This document shows, in pieces, positions 42,922 through 51,936 of a stretch of 64,000 bases of DNA (positions within the stretch are counted from its first letter, which is position 1; each line of letters starts with the position of its first letter). This DNA comes from Niallia taxi. GTDB lineage: Bacteria > Bacillota > Bacilli > Bacillales > Cytobacillaceae. The translations under genes were made by a program, and so were the position numbers. The notes under the pieces were generated by a model that saw only the letters and a program-made list of their open reading frames with translations, ran no database searches and was not told where the DNA came from. The DNA is taken from NCBI RefSeq assembly GCF_032818155.1, contig NZ_CP102589.1, forward strand, positions 2,094,001 through 2,158,000, read 5' to 3'.

Positions 42922-44262
42922 TTGTCCAAAAAACTATTCATCCTGCTTTTTTTCTTACTTACTCTTGTGCCAATTAATACATTAGCAGCAACAGAACCGG
43001 TAATCGATTCAGGTGATACAACCTGGATGCTTGTTGCAACAGCGATTGTTATCTTTATGCATGTTCCAGGATTAGCTCTTTTTTATGGAGGACTTGTGAG
43101 TGATCGCAATGTTGTCTCCACAATGATGCACAGCTTTGTTAGCCTGTTAGTTATCACACTAGTGTGGGTGTTATGGGGTTATACGTTAAGCTTCGGAACA
43201 GATAATGGCGGACTTATCGGTGGCTTGGAATACTTAGGATTTAATGGGGTTGGTGGAGAAGCTGCGTTTGGGACTTATACGATTCCGCATTATACGTTTG
43301 CTATCTTCCAATGTGCCTTTGCAGCTATTACCGTTGCGATTATTTCTGGGGGGATTGCTGGGCGAATCTCTTTCCCTGCATGGATTCTCTTCAGTGTTTT
43401 ATGGATTACCTTTATTTATGCACCGATGGCTCATTGGGTTTGGGGAGGCGGCTGGTTAGCTCAGCTTGGCGAACTTGACTTTGCTGGCGGAACTGTTGTT
43501 CATATTCTATCTGGAGTCAGTGCGCTTACTGCCGCTATCATCATTGGACCTAGATATGAACATTTGAAGAAGAAAAACAATCCACATAATATCGTTCTAT
43601 TTTTAATTGGTGCTGCAACATTATGGTTTGGTTGGTTCGGCTTTAATGCAGGCAGCGCACTGGGCGCAAATGAGGTAACGGCACTTGCCTTTGCAAATAC
43701 CCAAGTCGCGGCCTCTGCTGGCGGGTTGAGTTGGCTTTTAATTGAATGGAAAGTGCGCAAACGGCCAACCTTAGTCGGCACAGCCACAGGAGCAATTGCT
43801 GGTCTAGTTGGAATTACACCAGCAGCAGGGTTTGTAACAGTTCTATCTGCCATCATTATCGGTGTACTTGCTGCACCGGTTAGCTATTATGGAATTAACT
43901 TTATTAAAGAAAAATTCCGATATGATGATACATTAGATGCGTTTGGTGTACATGGTTTAGCTGGAATTTGGGGATCAATTGCAACAGGAATTTTCGCGAC
44001 AACAAGTGTAAATGCAGCAGGCAATGACGGCTTGCTTTACGGGAATCCTAGCCTGATTCTCCACCAAGTTACAGGTGTGGCAACAGCATTAATTCTTGGT
44101 GTAGTTGGTACATTTCTTATCCTAAAAATAGTGAAATTATTTGTGCCTTTACGTGTTACAGAAGAAGAAGAATTAATGGGATTGGACATTAGTCTCCATG
44201 AAGAAAGAGCCTATAACTCAACAAGTGAGTCTATAGACATGAATGACTCACATGTATCATAA
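42922..44262 (+). CDS. amt: Ammonium transporter (Amt), first copy
   Basis: The roughly 446-residue Amt/Rh channel starts with a cleavable-looking signal segment (LSKKLFILLFFLLTLVPINTLAA), unlike the second copy in this window. Eleven helices follow. Twin pore histidines are in MAHWVWGGGWL and GVHGLAGIWGS, and the Phe gate region in FQCAFAAITVAIISGG. The C-terminal RVTEEEELMGLDISLHEE is the conserved regulatory tail. TTG 42922 best fits GGGGGG upstream; TTG 42916 or GTG 42919 are alternatives. No glnK is adjacent. It would recapture ammonia from amine oxidation (inference). Confidence 0.92.
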   Translation: MSKKLFILLFFLLTLVPINTLAATEPVIDSGDTTWMLVATAIVIFMHVPGLALFYGGLVSDRNVVSTMMHSFVSLLVITLVWVLWGYTLSFGTDNGGLIGGLEYLGFNGVGGEAAFGTYTIPHYTFAIFQCAFAAITVAIISGGIAGRISFPAWILFSVLWITFIYAPMAHWVWGGGWLAQLGELDFAGGTVVHILSGVSALTAAIIIGPRYEHLKKKNNPHNIVLFLIGAATLWFGWFGFNAGSALGANEVTALAFANTQVAASAGGLSWLLIEWKVRKRPTLVGTATGAIAGLVGITPAAGFVTVLSAIIIGVLAAPVSYYGINFIKEKFRYDDTLDAFGVHGLAGIWGSIATGIFATTSVNAAGNDGLLYGNPSLILHQVTGVATALILGVVGTFLILKIVKLFVPLRVTEEEELMGLDISLHEERAYNSTSESIDMNDSHVS

Positions 44263-44284
44263 ATAATATAATACAAAATCTGTG

Positions 44285-44313
44285 ACAAGCATCATTTAGA
44301 CGCTTGTTTTTTC
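44285..44313 (+). terminator. Terminator after the first amt
   Basis: ACAAGC pairs with GCTTGT around an 11-base loop, followed by a T-run. Confidence 0.65.
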
Positions 44314-44450
44314 TTTGTGAAAGACATGTTAGCATCCTATTTAGGTGAAATTGTTAGAAGTACCTAGTAATAAAAAAAACTATCTTTTGAATAGACAATT
44401 TTAATTGTCTCCACATACCTGAAAAGACCATCTTCTAAAAGAAAATGGCC

Positions 44451-45221
44451 TTATTCCTTTTTTGCGTCATAAAGGCCCAATGCTTTCAAAACGCGATGAT
44501 ACGGACATTTTATTGGGATTGTATCATCATCACGGAGAAAATATTGCTTCCATTCTTGATTATCTACTTCTCCATAACTATTCAAAGCAGGATGAATGTC
44601 GATTGAGTCATAGTTCCCAAGTCTTTTTCGAATTTTAGTTTTGATTCGCCCAGCTACTGTAGGTTTTTGATTAAATTCCTGCAGCACCCATCTTGGGGTT
44701 ATGGCAAGCATCATATTATGTGAATTTCTGCTTTGCCGATTTATATGTGCAGGTGTGGCACAATACATGAAGTATTGTTCACCAAAAAAGCAAAATTCCC
44801 ATAAAGAATGCTCAGGATTCTTAGGGATATGTTTTGGCCATTCCATGTCATCAAGGCTTGCTAGTTTGACTAGCTGCTCCCAAAAAATCTCTTCATATTG
44901 TTCCACACTAATTTGCTGCAAGTCAGCAGGTGTTTCATAAAAGACAATTAGGGAGGTGTATTTTCCAAAGGACCGAGATGCTCCTGTGTAGGCCTTCAGC
45001 AGATCAGCGAAATCAGAGCTGCTTTTATCTAGTCTGGGATCACCGAGAAATCCGTATCTTAATTCATTTGTGGTAAATCCAATCACCGCAGGAATGCACG
45101 GAAAAGGCTTTTCTTTATCTGTCATTTTTATTTTAAACGCTTCAAAGGCTTCCTTCTGCCATCCATCAGGACTGTTTTGTTCTAAAGTATCCTTATCAAA
45201 CAGGCTATTAATTATTTTCAC
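44451..45221 (-). CDS. YqcI/YcgG family protein
   Basis: The 256-residue protein matches the YqcI/YcgG family: FPCIPAVIGFTTNELRYGF near residue 40, FCFFGEQYFMYCATPAHINR near 148, RQSRNSHNMMLAITPRWVL, and IKCPYHRVL at the end. The family is often annotated as heme/cysteine-type or simply of unknown function; conserved Cys and His residues are present (FPC, CATPAH). It is transcribed alone on the minus strand. Role unknown. Confidence 0.75.
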   Translation of the reverse strand: MKIINSLFDKDTLEQNSPDGWQKEAFEAFKIKMTDKEKPFPCIPAVIGFTTNELRYGFLGDPRLDKSSSDFADLLKAYTGASRSFGKYTSLIVFYETPADLQQISVEQYEEIFWEQLVKLASLDDMEWPKHIPKNPEHSLWEFCFFGEQYFMYCATPAHINRQSRNSHNMMLAITPRWVLQEFNQKPTVAGRIKTKIRKRLGNYDSIDIHPALNSYGEVDNQEWKQYFLRDDDTIPIKCPYHRVLKALGLYDAKKE

Positions 45222-45411
45222 CTCACTTTATGCACTAATACTGTATTCAATACAAATCAAAAGGGAAGATGTCCAAACCTTTTGGTTGAGGAAGAGCTAG
45301 TAAAATTAATATCGAGAAAGGGTTTACAGAGTTCTTCAAGAATAGATATATAATGCTTAAAAATAGATAATTTCTAAAATACATTATTTTTTTGATTGTG
45401 GAGTGAGAAAC

Positions 45412-46122
45412 TTGAACAAGAGGCGGTTAATTTGGACGATAATAATTGTGTCAGTTGCTTTCTTATTTTTATTTAGTGCATATAAATGGATGAACTCACG
45501 TACATTTCAATTGGTTGGCACTATAGTAGATCATGTGGAAACAAAGGAAAAGCTGGTAGCTTTGACATTTGATGACGGACCGACAGGAAATGTGGATGAC
45601 CTCCTTCTGCTTTTGGACAAATATAATGCCAAGGCAACCTTTTTTCTAATAGGAAGAGAACTGAAAGAAAATTTACCAACTGCAGAAAAGATAGTAGCCG
45701 CAGGGCATCAAATCGGCAACCATACCTATTCACATAATCGTATGGTTTTCAAATCTCTTAGCTTTATTAAAGAAGAAATAGAAACCACGGATGCATTAAT
45801 ACGGGAGGCAGGCTTTGAAGGAGAAATAGATTTTCGTCCGCCTAACGGTAAAAAACTAGTAGGATTGCCCTATTATTTAAACAAAAATGACAGAAAAACA
45901 ATTACATGGAATCTTGAGCCTGACAGTTATTATGAGAAACCAAAAGATAAAGTGAATTATGTTAAGGAAAATATAAGCCCAGGCTCCATTATATTGCTTC
46001 ACCCAATGTATGATAAGACAGGAAATGAATATAAAACAACTGAAGGGATAATATCGGTATTAACAGATATGGGATACAGGTTTGTAACCATAAATGAGCT
46101 TCAAGAAGCAGAAAGTAGATGA
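45412..46122 (+). CDS. Polysaccharide deacetylase (NodB family), membrane-anchored
   Basis: The roughly 236-residue protein begins with a signal anchor (NKRRLIWTIIIVSVAFLF and FSAYKW). The NodB domain shows motif 1 TFDDGP, motif 2 HTYSH (metal ligands), motif 3 RPPNGKK, and a late LHPMYD in place of LLHD. It would remove acetyl groups from peptidoglycan or another surface glycan outside the membrane. TTG 45412 is preferred, with GGAG eight bases upstream. It is monocistronic. Confidence 0.88.
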   Translation: MNKRRLIWTIIIVSVAFLFLFSAYKWMNSRTFQLVGTIVDHVETKEKLVALTFDDGPTGNVDDLLLLLDKYNAKATFFLIGRELKENLPTAEKIVAAGHQIGNHTYSHNRMVFKSLSFIKEEIETTDALIREAGFEGEIDFRPPNGKKLVGLPYYLNKNDRKTITWNLEPDSYYEKPKDKVNYVKENISPGSIILLHPMYDKTGNEYKTTEGIISVLTDMGYRFVTINELQEAESR

Positions 46123-46264
46123 AATAAAACATCCTTTAGCTTTTTATAGAATTGGATTAATTTACATAGGATATAATCATTGCTATCCGGTTTCATCGCT
46201 CATATAATAAATGATATACAGTACTAAAGAACTAGTTAATACGGAAATAGAAAGGGTTAATCCT

Positions 46265-47590
46265 ATGGACTTTACTCAGCACCTTTCTTTTTTGAAGCAT
46301 CATGAGGGCGAGCTTCGCCTGCTTATTGATATGATTGAGGAATTTATTGTCTTAAAGGACGGTTCAGGCAAATGGATTTTGGCGAATAAAAAAGTCATTG
46401 AAACATATTGTTTAGCTTCTATTTCGTATCAAGGCAAAACAGATCTGGAGCTTGCTGAATTGATTCCAGAATTGGAAGAAAAGTTTATTAATAATTATCA
46501 AACAGATAAAGAAGCATGGAATTATGGCAGTTCCTTTAAGATGGAAAAATCCTTATTTGATCAACATGGTGTTGAAAATACTTGGGAGGTTATAAAGACC
46601 CCTGTATTTGATGATGAGGGAAACAGAAGTCATTTGATTATCGTTTCCCGCAACATAACGGACCGAAAAAAATCAGAGGAATTACTATATCAACGTGAGC
46701 AAAAATTTAGAGTGATTACTGAAAACATGAAGGATATTATCCTGCTCGTTAACAGTAATGGTTTCATTCAGTATGCCTCGCCATCTTATGAAAAAGTATT
46801 GGGTATAAACCGTGACTTGCTAAAACGAGAAAACATCTTAACACAAGTTCACCCAAATGATGTAAGTGACATACAAGAGCGGCTTGAAAAGGTGTCAACA
46901 AGGAAAACACTTGAACATAAATTTGAATTAAGACTAATTGATGCAAACAAGCAATATCGATGGTTTGAAGCAAACTGCTCTTGTGTGAAAAAGCAATCCG
47001 ATGATTTAGAGTATATCATTTTAGCTGCAAGAGAAATTTCTGAACGGAAACAGTATGAACACCGTCTGGAAAAAATGGCTTATCAAGATTACTTAACAAA
47101 AATACCTAATAGACGGTCTTTAATGGAGAGCCTGCCTAATTTAATAAAGAATGCAGCGGAAAACGAAAAATTGCTAGCAATTGCATATCTTGATCTTGAC
47201 TTTTTTAAACAAATTAATGACACATACGGACATGAAATCGGTGACAGGTTGTTGGCACTGTATGTGAAAAGGATAGAAAGTAATTTACGTGAGACAGATA
47301 AAATTGCAAGAGTAGGTGGAGATGAATTCATCATTACGATTGAGGTGCTTAACAGTAAAGAAGAAGCAGTTAAAATCATCTCCAGATTATGTGAGAGTCT
47401 TAAAGAGCCTTGGAAAATAGATGATGAGCATATGCTGCTAACAACCTCTTCATTGGGTGTTTCCTTGTACCCAACGGATGATACGGCTATTGAAGCATTA
47501 TTGAATAAGGCGGATATCGCATTATATGCTGCTAAAAATAACGGCAGAGGGCGATATCAATTTTATTCAGAAGCGACTTGTCATATTTAG
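46265..47590 (+). CDS. PAS-PAS-GGDEF diguanylate cyclase
   Basis: The 441-residue soluble protein has two PAS domains (about 25-145 and 150-270) and a C-terminal GGDEF domain with RVGGDEF intact. An inhibitory RxxD site (RETD) lies exactly five residues before GGDEF, so product feedback by c-di-GMP is expected. The start is ATG 46265 because AAAGGG is well spaced; an earlier ATG at 46211 has no ribosome site. The substrate-binding DLDFFKQINDTYGHEIGD segment is typical. A terminator follows. Confidence 0.9.
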   Translation: MDFTQHLSFLKHHEGELRLLIDMIEEFIVLKDGSGKWILANKKVIETYCLASISYQGKTDLELAELIPELEEKFINNYQTDKEAWNYGSSFKMEKSLFDQHGVENTWEVIKTPVFDDEGNRSHLIIVSRNITDRKKSEELLYQREQKFRVITENMKDIILLVNSNGFIQYASPSYEKVLGINRDLLKRENILTQVHPNDVSDIQERLEKVSTRKTLEHKFELRLIDANKQYRWFEANCSCVKKQSDDLEYIILAAREISERKQYEHRLEKMAYQDYLTKIPNRRSLMESLPNLIKNAAENEKLLAIAYLDLDFFKQINDTYGHEIGDRLLALYVKRIESNLRETDKIARVGGDEFIITIEVLNSKEEAVKIISRLCESLKEPWKIDDEHMLLTTSSLGVSLYPTDDTAIEALLNKADIALYAAKNNGRGRYQFYSEATCHI

Positions 47591-47603
47591 AATAGTAATA
47601 CAA

Positions 47604-47641
47604 AAAACAACTTCTTAAAAAACTCTAAGAAGTTGTTTTAG
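47604..47641. terminator. Terminator after the diguanylate cyclase
   Basis: AAAACAACTTCTTA pairs with TAAGAAGTTGTTTT around AAAAACTC. The phzF fragment on the other strand ends inside it. Confidence 0.8.
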
Positions 47642-47835
47642 TTAGAATAATAATCTGCAGTATCATCAGATGATTGCAGCAAAAAAGCTGTTTCAGACAA
47701 ATTTAATTCATTCGCAATTTTCTGCTCTTCCACTTCAGTCAAACTATCTGCATTTGGCACAACACCTGCAGGATTACCGCCAAACGATTTGGGAGTAAAA
47801 GCATCGATATGGAAAAGTGGTAACGATTTCATCAA
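47638..47835 (-). pseudogene. PhzF-family isomerase, 5' fragment only
   Basis: The 65-residue frame is the N-terminus of a PhzF-type isomerase: LPLFHIDAFTPKSFGGNPAGV and EEQKIANELNLSETAFLL. The intact family is about 260-300 residues, so about three quarters is missing. The frame stops inside the terminator of the neighbouring gene. An AAAGGAGAA ribosome site and ATG remain. The most likely cause is a deletion that joined the start of phzF to the end of the cyclase transcript. Confidence 0.8.
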
Positions 47836-48060
47836 AACATTCTCCTTTATATGTAGTTACTTCCTCCATCTTATTTCGATCTAGCAAACAAGTAAATGAA
47901 TTTGTATTAATAAGAGAGCATTAAGCCATTTTTCTGAGTAATTTTTCTTTGGTTGCAAAATAGTTATTTATACCTATTAGATGTTTAGTGAAGGATATAT
48001 TAAAACTGGAAATCATATGGTATTCTTAGTTTGACATAGGATAAAAGTTGGGGTGGGGAA

Positions 48061-49356
48061 ATGATTTTTACAAAAAAGAGAGAAAAACAGGGTATAGATG
48101 CCCAGTTCACTTTAAGGGATGTAGAGTTGAACATTGATACACATAGTGAGGTCTATAAACAGGTCCAAATGATTGGTTTAACGTCAGAGGATTTAATCCA
48201 AATAAAAAGAATGCATCCATTTGTGCTGCAGCATATAGATGCAATTGTAGATAGATTTTATAAAAATCTGGAAAATGAGCCGTCTCTGTTGAGGATTATT
48301 AATGATAACAGCTCGATTGAACGATTGAAAAAAACTTTACGGACACATATATGTGAAATGTTTGCAGGTGAAGTAAATTCACAGTTTATTGAAAAGCGTA
48401 TTCGCATTGCCCATGTTCATGTCAGGATTGGCTTACAGACTAAATGGTATATGTGTGCATTTCAGGATTTGCTTCTGTCACTACTAGCAATAATAGAGGA
48501 ACACTTTCCTAATAAAGAGTCACATATGCCGATGATAAGAGCTGTATCAAAAATACTAAATTTAGAACAACAACTCGTGTTAGAGGCTTATGATGCCGAA
48601 TCAGCAAGGATTAAGGAAGCAGCGGAAAAGGATAAAAGCCTTATCCGTCACAGTGTTACAGAAGCCTCTCAAAACCTGGCATCCATTTCAGAGGAAACGA
48701 ATCAATCGTTTCAAAGTCTTATTACCCAGTCAAATGATATTATTGTTTTCGCCAAAAAAGGTGCAGATCTTGCGAGACTTGCAGAAGGCAAGGCTTTACA
48801 AGGAAAACAACAGATTAACAGCCAAGCAGACAATATGATAAACATCAATCAAAAGGTAAATGACATTTCAAAGGATGTCCATGCTTTGCTTTCTATCACA
48901 AACCAAATGGCCGAAATTATCAATATTGTCAAAGGAATTGCCGACCAAACCAATCTTCTTTCATTAAATGCTGCAATCGAAGCAGCGAAAGCAGGGGAAC
49001 ATGGCTTAGGTTTTGCCGTTGTTGCCGGCGAGGTGAGGAAGCTTTCCGATGATACGAAAAAATCTGTCGCAAATGTAGCAGCACTAATCCAGAATACAAA
49101 TGGCCAAACGGAAAAATTAACTGCTTCCCTAGATGAAATTATGGATGAGATTACAAAAGGCAATGAAAGTATGCAGGAAACTGCAGAGCACTTCCAGCAT
49201 ATTTTTGAAGCGATGCGTGAAACAAAAGTGCAAAATAATCGAATAGATGAGGAGCTAGCTTCGTTCCTTCATGTAATAAATGAAATGGGCATTGATTTCA
49301 AAGAAGTAGCTGTATCTGCGGACAAATTAACCTTGATAGCTAATGATATGGAATAA
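48061..49356 (+). CDS. hemAT: HemAT globin-coupled methyl-accepting sensor
   Basis: The 431-residue soluble oxygen sensor for aerotaxis has an N-terminal globin domain (about 20-185) with the proximal His in [13 protein letters not shown] (residue 118 or 120), a short linker, and a methyl-accepting signalling domain with the highly conserved hairpin [20 protein letters not shown] then [14 protein letters not shown]. There is no membrane segment. It would signal to CheA. GGGGTGGGG precedes the ATG. The gene is monocistronic with a terminator. Confidence 0.92.
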   Translation: MIFTKKREKQGIDAQFTLRDVELNIDTHSEVYKQVQMIGLTSEDLIQIKRMHPFVLQHIDAIVDRFYKNLENEPSLLRIINDNSSIERLKKTLRTHICEMFAGEVNSQFIEKRIRIAHVHVRIGLQTKWYMCAFQDLLLSLLAIIEEHFPNKESHMPMIRAVSKILNLEQQLVLEAYDAESARIKEAAEKDKSLIRHSVTEASQNLASISEETNQSFQSLITQSNDIIVFAKKGADLARLAEGKALQGKQQINSQADNMININQKVNDISKDVHALLSITNQMAEIINIVKGIADQTNLLSLNAAIEAAKAGEHGLGFAVVAGEVRKLSDDTKKSVANVAALIQNTNGQTEKLTASLDEIMDEITKGNESMQETAEHFQHIFEAMRETKVQNNRIDEELASFLHVINEMGIDFKEVAVSADKLTLIANDME

Positions 49357-49358
49357 AC

Positions 49359-49389
49359 AAAAAAAGCTGGCAGCGCCAGCTTTTTTTAG
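49359..49389. terminator. Bidirectional terminator
   Basis: AAAAAAGCTGGC pairs with GCCAGCTTTTTT, between convergent genes. Confidence 0.88.
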
Positions 49390-49619
49390 TGGTTTGTTCT
49401 TACATGCTGATCAGAAGTTCGTTCCTTCGGAGACATAAATAACATACCGATATTAATTAATCCTGCAATACCAACTACGCCGTAAATAATTCTAGATAAT
49501 GCTGCATCTTGTCCGCCGAAAATTGCTGCAACTAGATCCCATTGGAAGAATCCGATTAACCCCCAGTTAATTGCCCCGATAATAGTAAGAACTAATGCTG
49601 TTTTCTGTAATGCTGTCAT
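49386..49619 (-). CDS. DUF378 small membrane protein (YuzA-like)
   Basis: The 77-residue protein has two to three hydrophobic helices and the DUF378 signature: LVLTIIGAINWGLIGFF, WDLVAAIFGG and ALSRIIYGVVGIAGLINI. AAGGAGGAA precedes the ATG on the minus strand. Function unknown. Confidence 0.85.
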   Translation of the reverse strand: MTALQKTALVLTIIGAINWGLIGFFQWDLVAAIFGGQDAALSRIIYGVVGIAGLINIGMLFMSPKERTSDQHVRTNH

Positions 49620-49766
49620 GACTATTCCTCCTTAAAGTGTAGTTTGTTTTCTTAGTTTGTATTTACACTGTTTGGAGAGAAGTGAAACATATTGTGGAAA
49701 GGTAAATGTATCCAAAAAAAGACGGGTCAAACAAAAAAACTTAATTTGAACACGAAGAATAAATGA

Positions 49767-49988
49767 TTTTTATCTTACTTTGAAAGACTGCAGCTTGAGA
49801 CTAATTGGCTTTCTGAAGGGAATGTCAATAACAAATACTATGATGTATTAGAGAATAGGTACTTTGTATATGAAGATAACGGCATAAAAGGTTGCGATAT
49901 GCTTTCAACAGGAAAAAGCTTTAGTCGTTATATCACATTAAACAATTTTAAAAGCAAAAACTTAGAATTTGTATATGTAGACAATTAA
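49767..49988 (+). pseudogene. 3' remnant of an unrecognised gene
   Basis: A 73-codon open frame follows a TGA at 49764 and ends at TAA 49986. It has no usable start codon near its beginning, yet the translation is protein-like (ERLQLETNWLSEGNVNNKYY, then LENRYFVYEDNGIKG, FSRYITLNNFKSKNLEFVYV). It looks like the C-terminal end of a decayed gene, possibly secreted or surface-related. Repeat copy D follows within 110 bp. Confidence 0.5.
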
Positions 49989-50090
49989 AACAATAATTTC
50001 ATTACATTATATTGTAAAAATTAATACAAGAGGCTTGGATATAAGTATGTAAATCTTCTTCAAAACCAAGCTACACCAACGTTAATTATT

Positions 50091-50289
50091 AATAGTTTGG
50101 TTTTTATGTATCCGGTTTAAAAAACATAAATAAAAATCTTAGTAGAATGGAGCGGAAGCAACTCGACTCCTACAGGAAATAGAGGAAAGGCTTAGACCCC
50201 GCAGGCGAAGACGAGGAGCTTCCTCCCCGCGGAAAGCGAGTGGGTGTAGCGAAATGAAACGGACTAATTTTAAGTTCATACCCTATTTA
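50091..50289 (+). repeat. Interspersed GC-cored repeat, copy D
   Basis: It starts AATAGTTTGGTTTTTATG, includes AAAAATCTTAGTAGAATGG, GCAGGCGAAGACGAGGAG and CCCGCGGAAAGCGAGTGG, and ends CATACCCTATTTA. Upstream, 50040-50070 shares ATAAGTATGTAA and TTCAAAACCAAG with the segment before copy B. A 75-codon minus-strand frame starting at 50510 ends in this copy but has no ribosome site. Confidence 0.8.
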
Positions 50290-50558
50290 TTATCGCCATG
50301 AATGATAATAGCCACAGGCAATGCGATGTAGCTCTTGTTTCCAAAGTATAAATAGCCTCCACCGTATTCATTAATCGGCTTGTCTATCTTCAAGTTGAAA
50401 TTGCCAATACGGATATGGATTGAAATATCTTGAATAGAAAAAATAAAAAACTCACATAATGTTAAAGGAGCATTTGACCATTTTTGGAACCAAATGGACC
50501 TTTTGTTCATAAAATTAGCTAAGCAGGCAATCTCTGATGAAGAAAGTAGGTGGAAAAA

Positions 50559-50738
50559 GTGGACATCAATAGAGCGAAACAGATCTTATCTTCTCCTGCA
50601 GAAATCGAAGTCCAATACAACGGAGTATCCATCTGGATTGATGAGATTAAAGAGGAAGATCAGACGGCCGTTGTGCATTTAGTTGGCGGTATAGAAGAAA
50701 GAACAGAAGTGGATATTGCGAGCTTAAAAGAAATGTAA
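50559..50738 (+). CDS. sspH: Small acid-soluble spore protein, H type
   Basis: The roughly 59-residue protein matches the SspH family: DINRAKQILSSPAEIEVQYN is followed by GVSIWIDEI and a variable VHLVGGIEERTEVDIASL tail. These minor SASPs bind spore DNA or the core and are made in the forespore. GTG 50559 is preferred, because the protein then starts like known SspH and AGGTGG is five bases upstream; GTG 50550 is the alternative. This gene is direct evidence that the host forms endospores. A terminator follows. Confidence 0.85.
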   Translation: MDINRAKQILSSPAEIEVQYNGVSIWIDEIKEEDQTAVVHLVGGIEERTEVDIASLKEM

Positions 50739-50765
50739 AGGCTTTAGTATAATAATCAATAGAGG

Positions 50766-50798
50766 AAAAGCCCATGTTGGTCATCGGGCTTTTTTTGT
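50766..50798 (+). terminator. Terminator after sspH
   Basis: AAAAGCCC pairs with GGGCTTTT, followed by a T-run. Confidence 0.75.
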
Positions 50799-50878
50799 TT
50801 GAAGATAAAACCGCCTGTTCTAATTAATCTGTGCCTTGCATACATTTTGAAAAAGATTTGTGCTTATAGGAGGAGTTT

Positions 50879-51802
50879 ATGAAAACAGATGTCTATTTAA
50901 TTAACGGTTTTTTAGGCAGCGGCAAGACGAGCACCCTGTTGAAATGCATGCAATATTTTAAGACGATGAACAAAAAATACGCGATTATTCTTAATGAATT
51001 AGGGAATGCCAATTTGGAAAAGCATTTATTTGAAGATGAGTCACTATTTGAGCTGTTAAACGGCTGTGTATGCTGCTCTGTCAAAGATGATTTGCGCACA
51101 ACTCTAGATGAAGTTGCCGCTTTAGCGCATAATCAAAAAATAGATATAGTGCTTCTAGAAGGAACAGGTGTAGCTAATCCATCGGAAATAATCGACACCT
51201 TTCAAGAGGAGCGATTTAAGGAACATTTTCGGCTAAAGGAAAGTATATGTGTGGTGGATGGTCTGCGTGTCAGCGAATATACAAGTATCTTTTCCAGCAC
51301 GAAGGAAGTAAGGCAGCTTCAGAAAGAGCAGATTGAAAGAGGCAGCCTGCTTATTTTAAATAAAATGGATCAACTAACAGAAAAAGCAGCGATTGAAAAA
51401 GCAGAAAAAATAATCCGAAAATACAATAAACAAGCACCGATTATTCATACAGCTTATGGAGATGGCATCACTCTTTATTTAGACGGAAATGATACAACCA
51501 TCCCTTTACCTAAAGAGGCAGAGGGAGGACACCATCACCACCACCACCATCATATTAAAGCAGTTAAGCTTCATTTTAACCAAGTGGCATCAAAGCAGGA
51601 TATATTAACAATGCTAGAACAGTATGAGGATAAGCTGTTTAGAGCAAAAGGAATTGTAAAAATTAAAGAAGACAAAGAATGGTATCATTTTCAGTATGCT
51701 TCAGGGCTAATGGAATGGCAAAAGCTAGACAAAAGTCCACATTATGCAGGTGAAATTGTACTTATTGGTGATAACTTACAAAAAGAAGAGTTACATATAT
51801 AA
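50879..51802 (+). CDS. CobW/COG0523 GTPase with poly-His metal loop
   Basis: The 307-residue G3E GTPase has Walker A GFLGSGKTST near residue 10, the metal-binding CVCC motif (GCVCCSVKDDL) near 63, the switch-II LLEGTGVANP, and the NKMD guanine-specificity motif. An unbroken run of eight His residues (after EAEGG, near residue 220) lies between the GTPase and C-terminal domains. COG0523 proteins deliver or sense zinc, cobalt or nickel. GGAGGAG precedes the ATG. A terminator at 51812-51842 separates it from the next gene. Confidence 0.9.
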   Translation: MKTDVYLINGFLGSGKTSTLLKCMQYFKTMNKKYAIILNELGNANLEKHLFEDESLFELLNGCVCCSVKDDLRTTLDEVAALAHNQKIDIVLLEGTGVANPSEIIDTFQEERFKEHFRLKESICVVDGLRVSEYTSIFSSTKEVRQLQKEQIERGSLLILNKMDQLTEKAAIEKAEKIIRKYNKQAPIIHTAYGDGITLYLDGNDTTIPLPKEAEGGHHHHHHHHIKAVKLHFNQVASKQDILTMLEQYEDKLFRAKGIVKIKEDKEWYHFQYASGLMEWQKLDKSPHYAGEIVLIGDNLQKEELHI

Positions 51803-51811
51803 ACAGGGCTT

Positions 51812-51842
51812 GTCTGCAGGAATAATTCTGCAGACTTTTTTA
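51812..51842 (+). terminator. Terminator after the CobW GTPase gene
   Basis: GTCTGCAG pairs perfectly with CTGCAGAC, followed by seven Ts. Confidence 0.85.
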
Positions 51843-51936
51843 TTAGAAGGAAAGGTAGACATAATGGAAGACTACTTCGCATAGAGTAAAAGATAGAGAG
51901 AGACAAGCTGTGAACAATTATTAAAAGGAGATAGAT

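Noticed and set aside
50283..50510. 75-codon minus-strand frame beside repeat copy D
   Set aside because: It has no ribosome site and its stop lies in the repeat. The composition is only weakly protein-like, so it is not called.
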